Assembly (NCBI GenBank): GCA_035529435.1
Contig: DATKWS010000038.1
Location: forward strand, 1 to 46,056
Origin: DATKWS01 sp035529435
GTDB taxonomy: Bacteria; Krumholzibacteriota; Krumholzibacteriia; Krumholzibacteriales; Krumholzibacteriaceae
Length of the DNA: 46,056 nt
Direction of reading: 5' to 3'
Shown: positions 17,566-25,600 of the stretch, in pieces
How positions within the stretch are numbered: the stretch's first letter is position 1
Layout of the letters: every line of letters starts with the position of its first letter
Made by a program: the position numbers and the translations under genes
Notes under the pieces: model-generated
Told to the model about the DNA's origin: nothing
Databases searched by the model: none
What the model saw: only the letters and a program-made list of their open reading frames with translations

Positions 17566-19050
17566 TCAACCCTGATGTTTCACCCCCGCTGCTTTGAGCG
17601 CCTTCCTCGCCTCATCGGCATCGCTGAACGGAATGCGCCGCTCCCCGACGATCTGCACCTGCTCGTGCCCCTTGCCCGCGAGAACGACCATGTCTCGCAC
17701 CCCGGCGTCCCGCACCGCGCTTCGTATGGCCGCCCGGCGATCCTCTACAACATGCGGCGTCGTCCGTGACTTCCCGGTACCCTCGAGTATTTCGGCGATG
17801 ATCGCCCGCGGATCCTCACTCCGCGGATTATCGCTGGTCACGTAAACGATATCGCTGAGTTCGCACGCGATCCGCCCCATCAACGGCCTCTTGCCTCGAT
17901 CACGGTCACCACCGCATCCGAAGACCGTCACGATCCGCTCGGGACCGAGCTCACGGCAGAAGGTGAGGAGGTTTTCGATCGCATCGGGTGTATGAGCGTA
18001 ATCGACGACGACGACGGGGCCCCTCCCGGTGGAGACGACCTGGAACCTGCCTGGCACCGCGGGTGCCGTCTCGAGCCCGGCCTTGATATCGGCGAGTGGA
18101 ACGCAGAGCGCGTGGGCGGCCGCCGCCGCCGCAAGGGCGTTGTATGCCGAGAAGCGGCCGAGAAGCGAGAGCCCCACGTCGACCCGTTCGTCATCCGCCT
18201 CCAGTGTGAACCGGGTACTCTTCATATCCGCCTTCAATTCCCTTCCCCGGATATCGGCCGGACCGGCGAATCCGAAGGAAACCGTCTTTCCCCCGAATCG
18301 GTCCGCAACCGTGGCCACCGCTCCATCGTCCCGGTTGTAGGCGAATATACCGGGGGCCTTGACGCGCTCCGGCAGATCGAGGGTTGCGACGAATGCCTCC
18401 TTTGCGGTGACGTACCGTTCCATCGTCTCGTGGTAATCGAGGTGGTCTCTCGTGATATTGGTGAAGACCGCAACATCGAATTCGAGCCCGGCGATCCGTC
18501 CCTGATCAACGGCGTGGGAGCTGACCTCCATGACGACCGCCGTGCAGCCGCGCCGGCGGAAATCGGAAATGATCCGGTAGAGATCGACGGCCGCGGGAGT
18601 CGTATTGGTGGCGGCCCGCAGGGCACCCTCCGTACCGAAACCGACCGTGCCGATGATGCCGGTGGGTCCGATGGCCCTGTGCAGGATCGACTGGAGCAGG
18701 AAGGAAGTCGATGTCTTTCCGTTTGTTCCCGTGATACCGACGAGAACGATCGAACCCGCCGGGTCGCCGTAGAAGGTCTTCGCGGCGCATGACGCGGCGG
18801 CTGCGGTATCGGCGACGATGATCGCGGGAAGCGTGCTGGAAACCTCCCGATCGACGACGAGGGCGACTGCCCCCCCCGACTCCGCCTGGGGAATGTAATC
18901 GTGGCCGTCGACCGAGCAGCCCTTGATAGCGACGAAGATCTCTCCTTTGCGCAATTCGCGGGTATCGGCGGATACTCCCGTCACCTCGACGTCGGTGAAA
19001 TTGATCAACCGCTCAACCGCCATGCATTCTGCGAGCTTCGAAAGTCTCAA
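17566..19050 (-). CDS. murE: UDP-MurNAc-L-Ala-D-Glu--meso-diaminopimelate ligase MurE
   Basis: A 494-residue Mur ligase that adds the third stem-peptide residue. The ATP loop is GTNGKTS (108-114), followed by NTTPAAVDLYRII and EVSSHAVDQGRI, which are MurE-specific. The substrate-specificity loop reads DNPR at 407-410. In the family DNPR selects meso-diaminopimelate, while lysine-type enzymes differ, so the peptidoglycan is expected to be m-DAP. The start is TTG at 19050: it overlaps the ftsI stop as TTGA and has GGAGGTGG just upstream. An ATG nine codons in is possible but lacks a ribosome site. Confidence 0.97.
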   Translation of the reverse strand: MRLSKLAECMAVERLINFTDVEVTGVSADTRELRKGEIFVAIKGCSVDGHDYIPQAESGGAVALVVDREVSSTLPAIIVADTAAAASCAAKTFYGDPAGSIVLVGITGTNGKTSTSFLLQSILHRAIGPTGIIGTVGFGTEGALRAATNTTPAAVDLYRIISDFRRRGCTAVVMEVSSHAVDQGRIAGLEFDVAVFTNITRDHLDYHETMERYVTAKEAFVATLDLPERVKAPGIFAYNRDDGAVATVADRFGGKTVSFGFAGPADIRGRELKADMKSTRFTLEADDERVDVGLSLLGRFSAYNALAAAAAAHALCVPLADIKAGLETAPAVPGRFQVVSTGRGPVVVVDYAHTPDAIENLLTFCRELGPERIVTVFGCGGDRDRGKRPLMGRIACELSDIVYVTSDNPRSEDPRAIIAEILEGTGKSRTTPHVVEDRRAAIRSAVRDAGVRDMVVLAGKGHEQVQIVGERRIPFSDADEARKALKAAGVKHQG

Positions 19051-21188
19051 CCGCCACCTCCACGTTGCCCCACCAGCGAGTTACGTGCATCGATGCGCGA
19101 TTTCGGCGAGCAGACGAGCACCACGTGCGATCTGCGCGAAACCATACTGCCGGGGGCCGGATCCTGCCGCTTCACGATGCCGAAGCCCGAAAGCTTTCCA
19201 TCCAGACCGCAAGCGATGAGCAGCCGGCGCGCTTCGCGGACCGAGAGCCCCCGGAGATCGGGCACCCGTACCCGCTCACCTTCCCGTGTTATCTCATCCC
19301 CGAACAGGAGCCGGACCTCGCCACCCGACTCAACCGGGCTGCCCGGATCGGGTATCTGGGAATAGCATACGCCTTGGTCATGCGAGCAGGTGATGCGCAA
19401 TCCGCGGCTCGCGGCGAGATCGAGCACCGCCTTGTACGTCAACCGGAGAAAGCTGGGAACGGTGACGGTCCCGTCGGCGCCGTACCCGAGGGCGACATAA
19501 CGTGCGGCATCCGTTTTCAGGATGTCGGTGGTGAGATAGACGCCCTCTATGATATTGGAAAAAACAATCGCCGCAGACTCCCCACCCCAGTAGTACGGGT
19601 AGGCGGGTTCGTCGAGCAGAACGAGGCAGACGACACGGGGCTCCTGCAGCGGGGCGAACCCGATGAAACTCGCCACGTACCTGCCCGGGTCGTATCCACG
19701 CTCGCCCGCCTTCTGCGAGGTTCCCGTTTTTCCCGCCACGGAGATTCCATCGACTCGCGCCTTTTTCCCGGTGCCCGATTTGACGACCTCGGCACAGAAT
19801 TCCCGGATCGTCTCGGCCGTCTCGGACGAGAAAACGCGGCGGACCTTGATCACCGGAAAACGGTTCACGATGCGTCCTTTTTCGTCCTTCACGGCGAGGG
19901 CTATCCGCGGCACGAGTAGCTCCCCCCCGTTGGCGAGGGCGCAGTAGGCCATCGCCATCTGCAGTGCGGTGACGCCGACCTCCTGTCCGATCGCGATGCT
20001 CGCGAGCGAACGTCTCGACCATTCGCCCGGCTTTCGAAGGGTGCCGCGCGACTCCGCCGGGAGCGCGATACCCGTCCTTCCGCCGAAGCCGAACCGCAGC
20101 ATGTACTGGTAGAAATCGTTCGGGTCGCAGTCTTTCACCGCCTTGATGGTGCAGACATTGCTCGACTGTACGAATGTTTCCTTGAACGTGTACCACTTGT
20201 CGGCCGGATGATCGTCCTTGAAGGTGCCGAAATCGAAATTCACCTTCCCGCCCTCCGTGTAGAAAACGTCGTACGGTTCGACGGCACCACGCTCGAGGAG
20301 GTACGAGTGGGTTACGAGCTTGAATGTCGATCCCGGTTCGTACATGCAACTGATCGATTGAACGACGTTGTCCGGCACATCGCCGAACGATCCACCCTTC
20401 GACCTGCCGATCTTCTCGGAAAGAGCCAGTATATCCCCCGTATGCGGACACAGGACTATCGCTATGCCGCTTGCCGCCCGGTACCGCTCGACCGCCTGCT
20501 CGAGCTCGAAATCGACGATACTCTGGACACGCGAATCGATCGTGAGATACAGATCACTGCCGTTCACCGGCTTCCGTCCGGGAGCGTTGACGAGGTGAAA
20601 GGTGGAATCGAGCGCGTCCCTGTTGGCGAGAAGCCAGCCGTCTTGCCCCCGCAGGATGTCCTGAAAGGAATTCTCGACTCCCCCCGTTCCCTTCCCCTCG
20701 GCGTCCACCCCACCGATGAGCGGCGCGGGGATCGCCTCGAATGGATGCAGCCGGTCGTGATACGGGTCGAGCCGGACTCCCGCGTACGATGAAACCAGAG
20801 TGACCTCCTCCTCGGTCAGGCACAGATCCCTGCCGAGAGGGACATAGACACTCCGCCTCCGCAACGCCTTTTGTAACTTGCCCGCCGTGATCCCCAGGAC
20901 ATTCGCGAAGCATTGCACGGTCTTCGGATCATCGGGGAAGTGCGTCGGAGTGACGCCGACTGAATAGTTACGGTGGGTCACGGCGAGTGGAAGGCCCATG
21001 CGATCGTAAATGCTCCCGCGCCTCGCGGCCCAGATGACCTTCTTGTGCCATTGTTTCTTTGCTTTGCCGAGGTAATAGTCGTGTTCGAGGATCTGTATCT
21101 GAATGAGACGGTAGACAAGAACTGAGACGGCGCACACGAGGAGTACTGCGAGGAGGCGCAACCGCCACTGGGAAAATGTTCTTGTCAT
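19047..21188 (-). CDS. ftsI: Class B penicillin-binding protein (FtsI-type) with two PASTA domains
   Basis: A 713-residue septal transpeptidase. One membrane helix lies at about 12-31. A dimerisation domain precedes the transpeptidase domain with S287-x-x-K290 (in PGSTFK), SSN (342-344) and KTGT (487-490). The C-terminus carries two PASTA units, about 573-631 and 637-695, each opening with the VP-x-[FL] type start (VPSFLRL, VPDLRGL). This architecture resembles SpoVD or PBP2x rather than E. coli FtsI, which has no PASTA. It should cross-link septal peptidoglycan with FtsW. The ATG at 21188 overlaps the ftsL stop (ATGA). The last residues are glycine-rich. Confidence 0.95.
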   Translation of the reverse strand: MTRTFSQWRLRLLAVLLVCAVSVLVYRLIQIQILEHDYYLGKAKKQWHKKVIWAARRGSIYDRMGLPLAVTHRNYSVGVTPTHFPDDPKTVQCFANVLGITAGKLQKALRRRSVYVPLGRDLCLTEEEVTLVSSYAGVRLDPYHDRLHPFEAIPAPLIGGVDAEGKGTGGVENSFQDILRGQDGWLLANRDALDSTFHLVNAPGRKPVNGSDLYLTIDSRVQSIVDFELEQAVERYRAASGIAIVLCPHTGDILALSEKIGRSKGGSFGDVPDNVVQSISCMYEPGSTFKLVTHSYLLERGAVEPYDVFYTEGGKVNFDFGTFKDDHPADKWYTFKETFVQSSNVCTIKAVKDCDPNDFYQYMLRFGFGGRTGIALPAESRGTLRKPGEWSRRSLASIAIGQEVGVTALQMAMAYCALANGGELLVPRIALAVKDEKGRIVNRFPVIKVRRVFSSETAETIREFCAEVVKSGTGKKARVDGISVAGKTGTSQKAGERGYDPGRYVASFIGFAPLQEPRVVCLVLLDEPAYPYYWGGESAAIVFSNIIEGVYLTTDILKTDAARYVALGYGADGTVTVPSFLRLTYKAVLDLAASRGLRITCSHDQGVCYSQIPDPGSPVESGGEVRLLFGDEITREGERVRVPDLRGLSVREARRLLIACGLDGKLSGFGIVKRQDPAPGSMVSRRSHVVLVCSPKSRIDARNSLVGQRGGGG

Positions 21189-21622
21189 CTGCCCTCCGGC
21201 TCGACCGTGTTGAGCTGCATCCCGTCGATCCGACCCTCGGCGGTGGTCACTGTCGCCCACCGATTGATCTCTTCGGATTCCCGTTCACGGGAATCGTACA
21301 GCGCGAACCTTCGCACTTCCTCAGGGCTCCCCGGCCGCATGCCCATCTGTTCGACGAGTGGAATGATCCTGTCGGGCGACACGAGATCGTTGTAATGCGC
21401 CGTGAGGAGCGCGTGTTGATCCAATAACAGCTCCAGATGTTCCGTGCGCTCGGTGAGATCCTCCGATACCGAGTAGCTTTGAACGTGCAGGGCGATGTAG
21501 AGAATAACGAGACTCGAGAAAAATCCCAGAACCAGGGCAAAGTTGAGCGGGCTCACATTCCCCTCGAGTGCCCTCCTGATGATGGTGGTAATGCCGAATG
21601 AACGCAGATCAATCTTCTTCAT
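21185..21622 (-). CDS. ftsL: Cell division protein FtsL-like
   Basis: A 145-residue bitopic protein with one membrane helix (FALVLGFFSSLVILYIALHV). A heptad-like segment follows (DLTERTEHLELLLDQHALLTAHYNDL), as expected for the FtsL/FtsB coiled coil. Sequence similarity in this family is weak, so the call relies on topology and on the position between rsmH and the PBP. The ATG at 21622 has GGAGAGG 7 nt upstream. The frame is open further up, but no other start has a ribosome site. A gap of 109 nt with no visible gene separates it from rsmH. The stop overlaps the PBP start. Confidence 0.85.
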   Translation of the reverse strand: MKKIDLRSFGITTIIRRALEGNVSPLNFALVLGFFSSLVILYIALHVQSYSVSEDLTERTEHLELLLDQHALLTAHYNDLVSPDRIIPLVEQMGMRPGSPEEVRRFALYDSRERESEEINRWATVTTAEGRIDGMQLNTVEPEGR

Positions 21623-21731
21623 GATAAAACCTCTCCGTGCTGTAAGCGGGAACCGTGTCTTTCTATCCATGTCATCGAACGGTTCAATCGCGGATCGATA
21701 CGGATCTTTACCGGCACCGGTCCATGTCCGT

Positions 21732-22643
21732 TCACGCGACCTTCTCGGCCACGCGCAGACGCGCACTCCGCGCCCTCGGGTTCCCTGCAACCTCGTCGGC
21801 GGAAGGAAGCACGGGTTTCGGTGTGAGCACCAATAGCCGCGGCTTCCTGCCGCACCTGCATTCCGGTATGTCGGGGGGACAGGTACAGCCTCGCTCCTCG
21901 CGCCTGAAAAAATGTTTCACGATCCTATCCTCGAGCGAGTGGTAACTGATCACCGCGATGCGTCCCCCGGGCCTCAGGAGGTCGAGCGCATCCGGAAGGA
22001 CCGCCCGCAGGTTATCCAGCTCCTCGTTGGCCCATATGCGAAATGCCTGGAAAATACGGGACAGGGCGGCCAGCCTTCCTCTCTGCGGGATCACCCTCTC
22101 AACCGCCACCCTCAACTGACGCGTTCGTTCGATCCGTTCCCGCTCCCGCGCCTCCACGATCGCCCGTGCGACCGCCCTGCTCCGAATCACTTCACCATAC
22201 TCCTTGAGGATTCGCCCGATCTCCTCCACGCCCGCCGAGGCCAAAAGGTCACGCACGGAACGGCCATCATCCCCCATCGCCATGTCGAGCGGCCCGTCCT
22301 GCAGGTAGCTGAATCCGCGGGCCGCATCGCTCAGTTGGAATGATGAAAGGCCGAGATCGAGCATGAATCCGTCACATCCTCTCGCACCGACAAGCCCGGC
22401 GACATCTCGAAAGTTACCGCACACGAGGCTCACGCGAGCCCCGAAGGGGGCAAGTCTCGATCGAGCCGTTTCAAGAACGGATCGATCTCGATCGATACCG
22501 AAGACGGTGATCCGATCCCCGCCCGCCACAAGGAGCGCCTCGGTGTGTCCACCGGTCCCGGCGGTCCCATCGATATAGAACGACCCCGGTTTCTCCAGAA
22601 GAAACGCGGTGACAATGTCGGCCATGACCGGTGTGTGGTACAC
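21732..22643 (-). CDS. rsmH: 16S rRNA m4C1402 methyltransferase RsmH (MraW)
   Basis: A 303-residue SAM-dependent methyltransferase that modifies C1402 of 16S rRNA. The N-terminus YHTPVMADIVTAFL and the SAM motif DGTAGTGGHTEALL are diagnostic. DLGLSSFQLSDAARGFSY, RIFQAFRIWANEEL and SYHSLEDRIVKHFF follow. The start is GTG at 22643, with GGAG 10 nt upstream. It normally follows mraZ directly; here a STAS-like gene stands between them, ending 17 nt before this start. Confidence 0.97.
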   Translation of the reverse strand: MYHTPVMADIVTAFLLEKPGSFYIDGTAGTGGHTEALLVAGGDRITVFGIDRDRSVLETARSRLAPFGARVSLVCGNFRDVAGLVGARGCDGFMLDLGLSSFQLSDAARGFSYLQDGPLDMAMGDDGRSVRDLLASAGVEEIGRILKEYGEVIRSRAVARAIVEARERERIERTRQLRVAVERVIPQRGRLAALSRIFQAFRIWANEELDNLRAVLPDALDLLRPGGRIAVISYHSLEDRIVKHFFRREERGCTCPPDIPECRCGRKPRLLVLTPKPVLPSADEVAGNPRARSARLRVAEKVA

Positions 22644-22660
22644 GTGCGTTGTGCTCCATG

Positions 22661-23038
22661 TTACTTGAATCCTGCAAAGTCGTGTGAAGCCGGCGCGAGA
22701 ATCTTACCGCGATCGAATCTGATATACTGGAGCGCTTCCCGCCAGTCGCTGTAGATCACGAGATGCCGCTTTTGCTGCGCGAAAGCGAATATGTCGAGCA
22801 CATAGTCGCTCAGACCGCTCAGCACGATCCCGGCATCCGCGGGAATACGATCCTCGAGAGTCCGGAACGCATGGTAATCGACATGCACGACATCGGTGAA
22901 ATCGAGTACGTGGCAGCCGCGGAGGCGCTTGGCCGTCCCTTTCATGGCGCGTACGAGACCCGCCGCGTCCGCCTTCTGCACCACGCCGATGAGCCGCCAC
23001 ACGGTTACGCCGTCTTTCTTTGACCGGTAAATCTTCAT
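22661..23038 (-). CDS. STAS-domain-like protein between mraZ and rsmH
   Basis: A 125-residue protein that looks like a single STAS domain (anti-anti-sigma factor fold): KIYRSKKDGVTVWRLIGVV, then CHVLDFTDVVHVDYHAFRTL, then IVLSGLSDYVLDIF. In SpoIIAA-type proteins the middle loop carries a serine that is phosphorylated. Here the loop reads DYHAF (54-58), with no serine or threonine, so control by phosphorylation in the usual way is unlikely. Function is unknown. The preferred start is ATG at 23038 with AGGA 7 nt upstream; an ATG at 23044 is too close to that site. It starts 9 nt after the mraZ stop and must be part of the dcw transcript. Confidence 0.75.
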   Translation of the reverse strand: MKIYRSKKDGVTVWRLIGVVQKADAAGLVRAMKGTAKRLRGCHVLDFTDVVHVDYHAFRTLEDRIPADAGIVLSGLSDYVLDIFAFAQQKRHLVIYSDWREALQYIRFDRGKILAPASHDFAGFK

Positions 23039-23047
23039 CGACATTTC

Positions 23048-23482
23048 CTAGTACTCGAATCCGCTTTCGCGGAACGCATCGTCTATCGCCTCGGCGCTCG
23101 TGCGGTAATCATCAAGGGACCAGATCTCCATGAAGTTCAGGGCGCCGACCACCATGACCTTCTTGGGGCTGCCGATCGCCGCGAGGAACTGCGTCGGGAT
23201 CGGGACCCTGCCCGTTTTGTCGATCTTGAGTGTGCTCGATCTGCTGCTGAAGTAACGGATCGCGTTTCGCTTCTCGGGGCCGGGAGGCATTTCGTGCAGC
23301 TTGCTGACGATTATCTCATTCCATTCCCGCAGGGGGAAGAGGTTCAGGCACCTCTCCTTGCCCATCGAAACCACGTACATACTGCCCGTATCTTCCGGAA
23401 CGAGGTGCCTGAACCGTGCGGGGATCATCAAGCGGCCTTTGGCATCCAGGGTGCATTCAATATCTCCCAAGAAGTTCTGCAT
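23048..23482 (-). CDS. mraZ: Transcriptional regulator MraZ
   Basis: A 144-residue protein with two SpoVT/AbrB-like DNA-binding repeats. The first contains TLDAKGRLMIPARFR and the second LKIDKTGRVPIPTQFL. MraZ binds direct repeats in front of its own operon and controls the dcw genes. Three matching boxes lie in the promoter upstream (23601-23625). The ATG at 23482 has no clear Shine-Dalgarno sequence in the 20 nt before it, unlike most genes here. The transcript leader is about 115 nt. It is the first gene of the dcw cluster. Confidence 0.97.
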   Translation of the reverse strand: MQNFLGDIECTLDAKGRLMIPARFRHLVPEDTGSMYVVSMGKERCLNLFPLREWNEIIVSKLHEMPPGPEKRNAIRYFSSRSSTLKIDKTGRVPIPTQFLAAIGSPKKVMVVGALNFMEIWSLDDYRTSAEAIDDAFRESGFEY

Positions 23483-23600
23483 GGCTGTTGAATCGTTTCT
23501 ACGTTATGACCATCGATTTCTTTCACTCTCCGGATCGGTAGAAGTGTCTGTTCGAACATCCCATAAGTTGTTACAAATTAAGCACCATCTACCATTACGG

Positions 23601-23625
23601 CCCACTTTATCCCACACGCTCCCAC
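23601..23625 (-). repeat. Three MraZ boxes (GTGGG direct repeats, 10-bp period)
   Basis: On the minus strand GTGGG occurs at 23621-23625, 23611-23615 and 23601-23605, exactly one helical turn apart. Known MraZ operators are three such repeats of TGGGN with 5-bp spacers. A degenerate fourth unit, ATGGT, falls in phase at 23591-23595. The boxes overlap the promoter spacer and -10 region, so bound MraZ should block RNA polymerase. Confidence 0.85.
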
Positions 23626-23632
23626 GTGTCAA
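23604..23632 (-). promoter_or_regulatory. dcw operon promoter
   Basis: On the minus strand a perfect -35 TTGACA (23627-23632) is followed after 17 bp by TAAAGT (23604-23609). Transcription should begin near 23597, leaving a leader of about 115 nt before mraZ. Two MraZ boxes fill the spacer and a third overlaps the -10, as expected for autorepression. Confidence 0.75.
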
Positions 23633-23818
23633 GAAAAATGTCAGATTTTTTCGAGTAAGCGGGTAATTTTTAAGTTGTTTATTTTATTGAAGTTAATTAA
23701 AAGTCGTTTTCTGATCTCAAAAAAACGTCATATCGGCGGCGTACCACTTTCCACCCCGAGCCGGGAATTCTCCGTTCGTGCCGGATCCGTGTCACCCACC
23801 GGGCTCCACCGGCGGTCC

Positions 23819-25504
23819 CTACCGATGCGACCTGCGCCGCGCCTCTTTCTTGATGCGGTGTATGTGCCCCCGCCCCAGCGCCTTCACCTCGCAGCCGAGT
23901 TCGAAGTACCGCCGTATCGCATCGTCGGAGAGTATTCCGAAGCAGTCGATCACGGCGAGCGGTCCTCCCGCCCACTTGACGATCGAATCGGGCCTGAGAT
24001 CGAGGTACGGTTCGTGCGGAACCGCGAAGACGACTGCCTCGGCGCCCTTGATCGCCCCCTGGAGGTCCCGGCTGACCCGAATGTTCACGAGATCGTCCTG
24101 GTTCCGGAAAAACCGTTTCCACGAGCATCCCGGAGCGGGGTAGACATCCTGCTTTTCCAGTTCGTACCAGTGTTCCACGTACGGATCGTGCACCCGTATC
24201 TCGGCTCCCATCTCGGTGAGCTTGCGCACCACCATCTCGCTGCCGCTGTAACGGGTATCGCCGACGTCCTGCCGGTAACTCGCGCCGCAGACGAGGACCA
24301 CCGCCCCGGCGATGTAACGCTCCATGTTGCGCAGCGCGTCACGTGTCAGCTCCGCCACGTGCAGGCCGCGGGTGTCGTTGATGTCGATCGCAGTGGGTGT
24401 GATCCTGAAGACGTTGTCCCCGTCCTCGAATCCGAGGATATGGCGGTACGCCCAGTACCCCAGCCCACCGTCCTTGGGAAGGCAGTACCCGCCGATCCCG
24501 GGGCCGGGGAAAATCATGTTGCTATGGGTCGGGCGCATCTTGATCGCCTTGATCACCTTTATCAGATCGACGCCGTTCCGTTCGGCGAAGAGGCTCCATT
24601 CGTTGAGGAACGCCAGTATCGTCGCACGGTACGAGTTCTCGACGATCTTCGTCGTCTCCGACTCGATCGGCCGGTCCATCACGGTGAGCGGGAAGTCGGT
24701 GGTGTTCAGGACCTGCTTGAGGAATTTCTCGACGCGCCGGCGCGCCTCGGTCGTGCACCCCGCGCAGACGCGCCAGAAGTCCCTTATGCTCGCCACGTAC
24801 TCGCGCCCCGGCATGACACGCTCGAAACTGTGTGCGAGAAGAGGCGTCGATTTGATTCCCCGTTCGGCGAACGCCTTCCTCAGTATCGGTAGGGCCACGA
24901 ACTCGGTCGTGCCGGGGGCGACCGTCGTTTCGATCAGGACGAGACACCGCGGGGGGATCTTCTCCCCGATCGTGCGCATCGTCGCCTCGAGCGCCGCCAT
25001 GTCGGCCTCGCCCGAGCGCATGTTTCCCAGCTCGTGCTTGGTGTAATCGCACTGCACATCGACCACCACGCAGTCGGCGAGTGCCAGGCAGTCGCTGTTG
25101 TACGTCGCGGTCAGCGTCTTCTTCTCGAGGACGCACCGTGCGATCATCTCGTCGACCTCGGGGTCCTCGGCCTTGACGGGCGACCGCCCGCGGTTGAGCA
25201 TCGGTATCTTCCAGTAACTGCGTGCGCTCGGCCGCTGGCACCCGATGACGAACTTGCTCGGATCACCCCGCCTGCCCTCGGTGTCGGCGATGATGGCGGC
25301 CATGACGGCGCCGACGAATCCCACCCCCATTACGACGACGATCTCCTTGCCCTCCGCGCGCGCCGCGCCCGCGAGCCTGTTGAGACGCTGTAACTCCGCG
25401 GCGTACTGCCGCCGCCGGGGGATCGTGTACTTCTCCCCCTCCGGACTGACCGAGTATTCGTCCGCGACTTCACGATTCCGCTTCTGTGCTTTTCCACGTG
25501 CCAT
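23819..25504 (-). CDS. UDP-glucose/GDP-mannose dehydrogenase family protein, long form
   Basis: An NAD-dependent sugar-nucleotide dehydrogenase, likely oxidising C6 of a UDP-sugar to the uronic acid. The NAD loop is GVGFVG (60-65). The catalytic residues fit the family: E192 in ETTVAPGTT, K286 and N290 in TKIVENSYRA, and C341 in GIGGYCLPKDG. It is 561 residues long against about 420-450 for typical members. The excess includes a basic, charged N-terminal extension of about 50 residues, an insert at about 78-115 and an enlarged C-terminal domain. The substrate cannot be read from sequence. The ATG has an excellent AAGGAGGT 8 nt upstream. It is the last gene of the glycan cluster and has its own 131-nt leader. 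Confidence 0.88.
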   Translation of the reverse strand: MARGKAQKRNREVADEYSVSPEGEKYTIPRRRQYAAELQRLNRLAGAARAEGKEIVVVMGVGFVGAVMAAIIADTEGRRGDPSKFVIGCQRPSARSYWKIPMLNRGRSPVKAEDPEVDEMIARCVLEKKTLTATYNSDCLALADCVVVDVQCDYTKHELGNMRSGEADMAALEATMRTIGEKIPPRCLVLIETTVAPGTTEFVALPILRKAFAERGIKSTPLLAHSFERVMPGREYVASIRDFWRVCAGCTTEARRRVEKFLKQVLNTTDFPLTVMDRPIESETTKIVENSYRATILAFLNEWSLFAERNGVDLIKVIKAIKMRPTHSNMIFPGPGIGGYCLPKDGGLGYWAYRHILGFEDGDNVFRITPTAIDINDTRGLHVAELTRDALRNMERYIAGAVVLVCGASYRQDVGDTRYSGSEMVVRKLTEMGAEIRVHDPYVEHWYELEKQDVYPAPGCSWKRFFRNQDDLVNIRVSRDLQGAIKGAEAVVFAVPHEPYLDLRPDSIVKWAGGPLAVIDCFGILSDDAIRRYFELGCEVKALGRGHIHRIKKEARRRSHR

Positions 25505-25510
25505 CGGTCT

Positions 25511-25600
25511 CTACCTCCTTGCCGCCGGTGCACCGGCACGACCGCACGGGGTCCCCGTGCCGGCATCCGGACAATTCCCGATTGAATGCTCACGATGCAT
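25511..25600 (-). CDS. Putative 29-residue leader peptide before the sugar dehydrogenase
   Basis: A short frame starts at the ATG at 25600, five bases after an AGGTG ribosome-site match. It ends in TAG at 25511-25513, which immediately follows the AGGAGG ribosome site of the dehydrogenase. The predicted peptide (MHREHSIGNCPDAG...) has no recognisable domain. Its reading would pass through the hairpin-forming leader and stop at the next gene's ribosome site, as in translational coupling or attenuation. It may also be chance, since GC-rich DNA is rich in short open frames. Confidence 0.3.
   Translation of the reverse strand: MHREHSIGNCPDAGTGTPCGRAGAPAARR
25524..25563. repeat. Nested, mutually exclusive inverted repeats in the dehydrogenase leader
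   Basis: Three pairings overlap: a perfect 14-bp palindrome at 25524-25537; an 8-bp stem with a single-base centre at 25544-25560 (GCACGGGG/CCCCGTGC); and an 8-bp stem CCGGCACG (25533-25540) with CGTGCCGG (25556-25563). The third cannot coexist with the other two. They lie 20-60 nt before the dehydrogenase start. Confidence 0.55.

Larger units (their letters stand above)
23483..23818. other. Intergenic region between the glycan and dcw clusters
   Basis: This 336-nt stretch is the largest gene-free interval in the window. It holds the dcw promoter and MraZ boxes (about 23601-23632) and an untranslated leader down to 23483. Positions 23633-23735 are strikingly AT-rich against a GC-rich background. 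They include a weak hairpin, with arms at 23705-23710 and 23722-23727, that might help end the glycan transcript. I see no convincing ORF or RNA gene. Confidence 0.6.

Noticed and set aside
21623..21731. A small gene in the gap between rsmH and ftsL
   Set aside because: The ftsL frame stays open upstream, but no start there has a ribosome site and the 109 nt show no protein-like motif.
25524..25563. Inverted repeats as transposon ends or a site-specific recombination site
   Set aside because: No transposase or recombinase gene is nearby and there are no flanking target duplications; a leader structure fits better.
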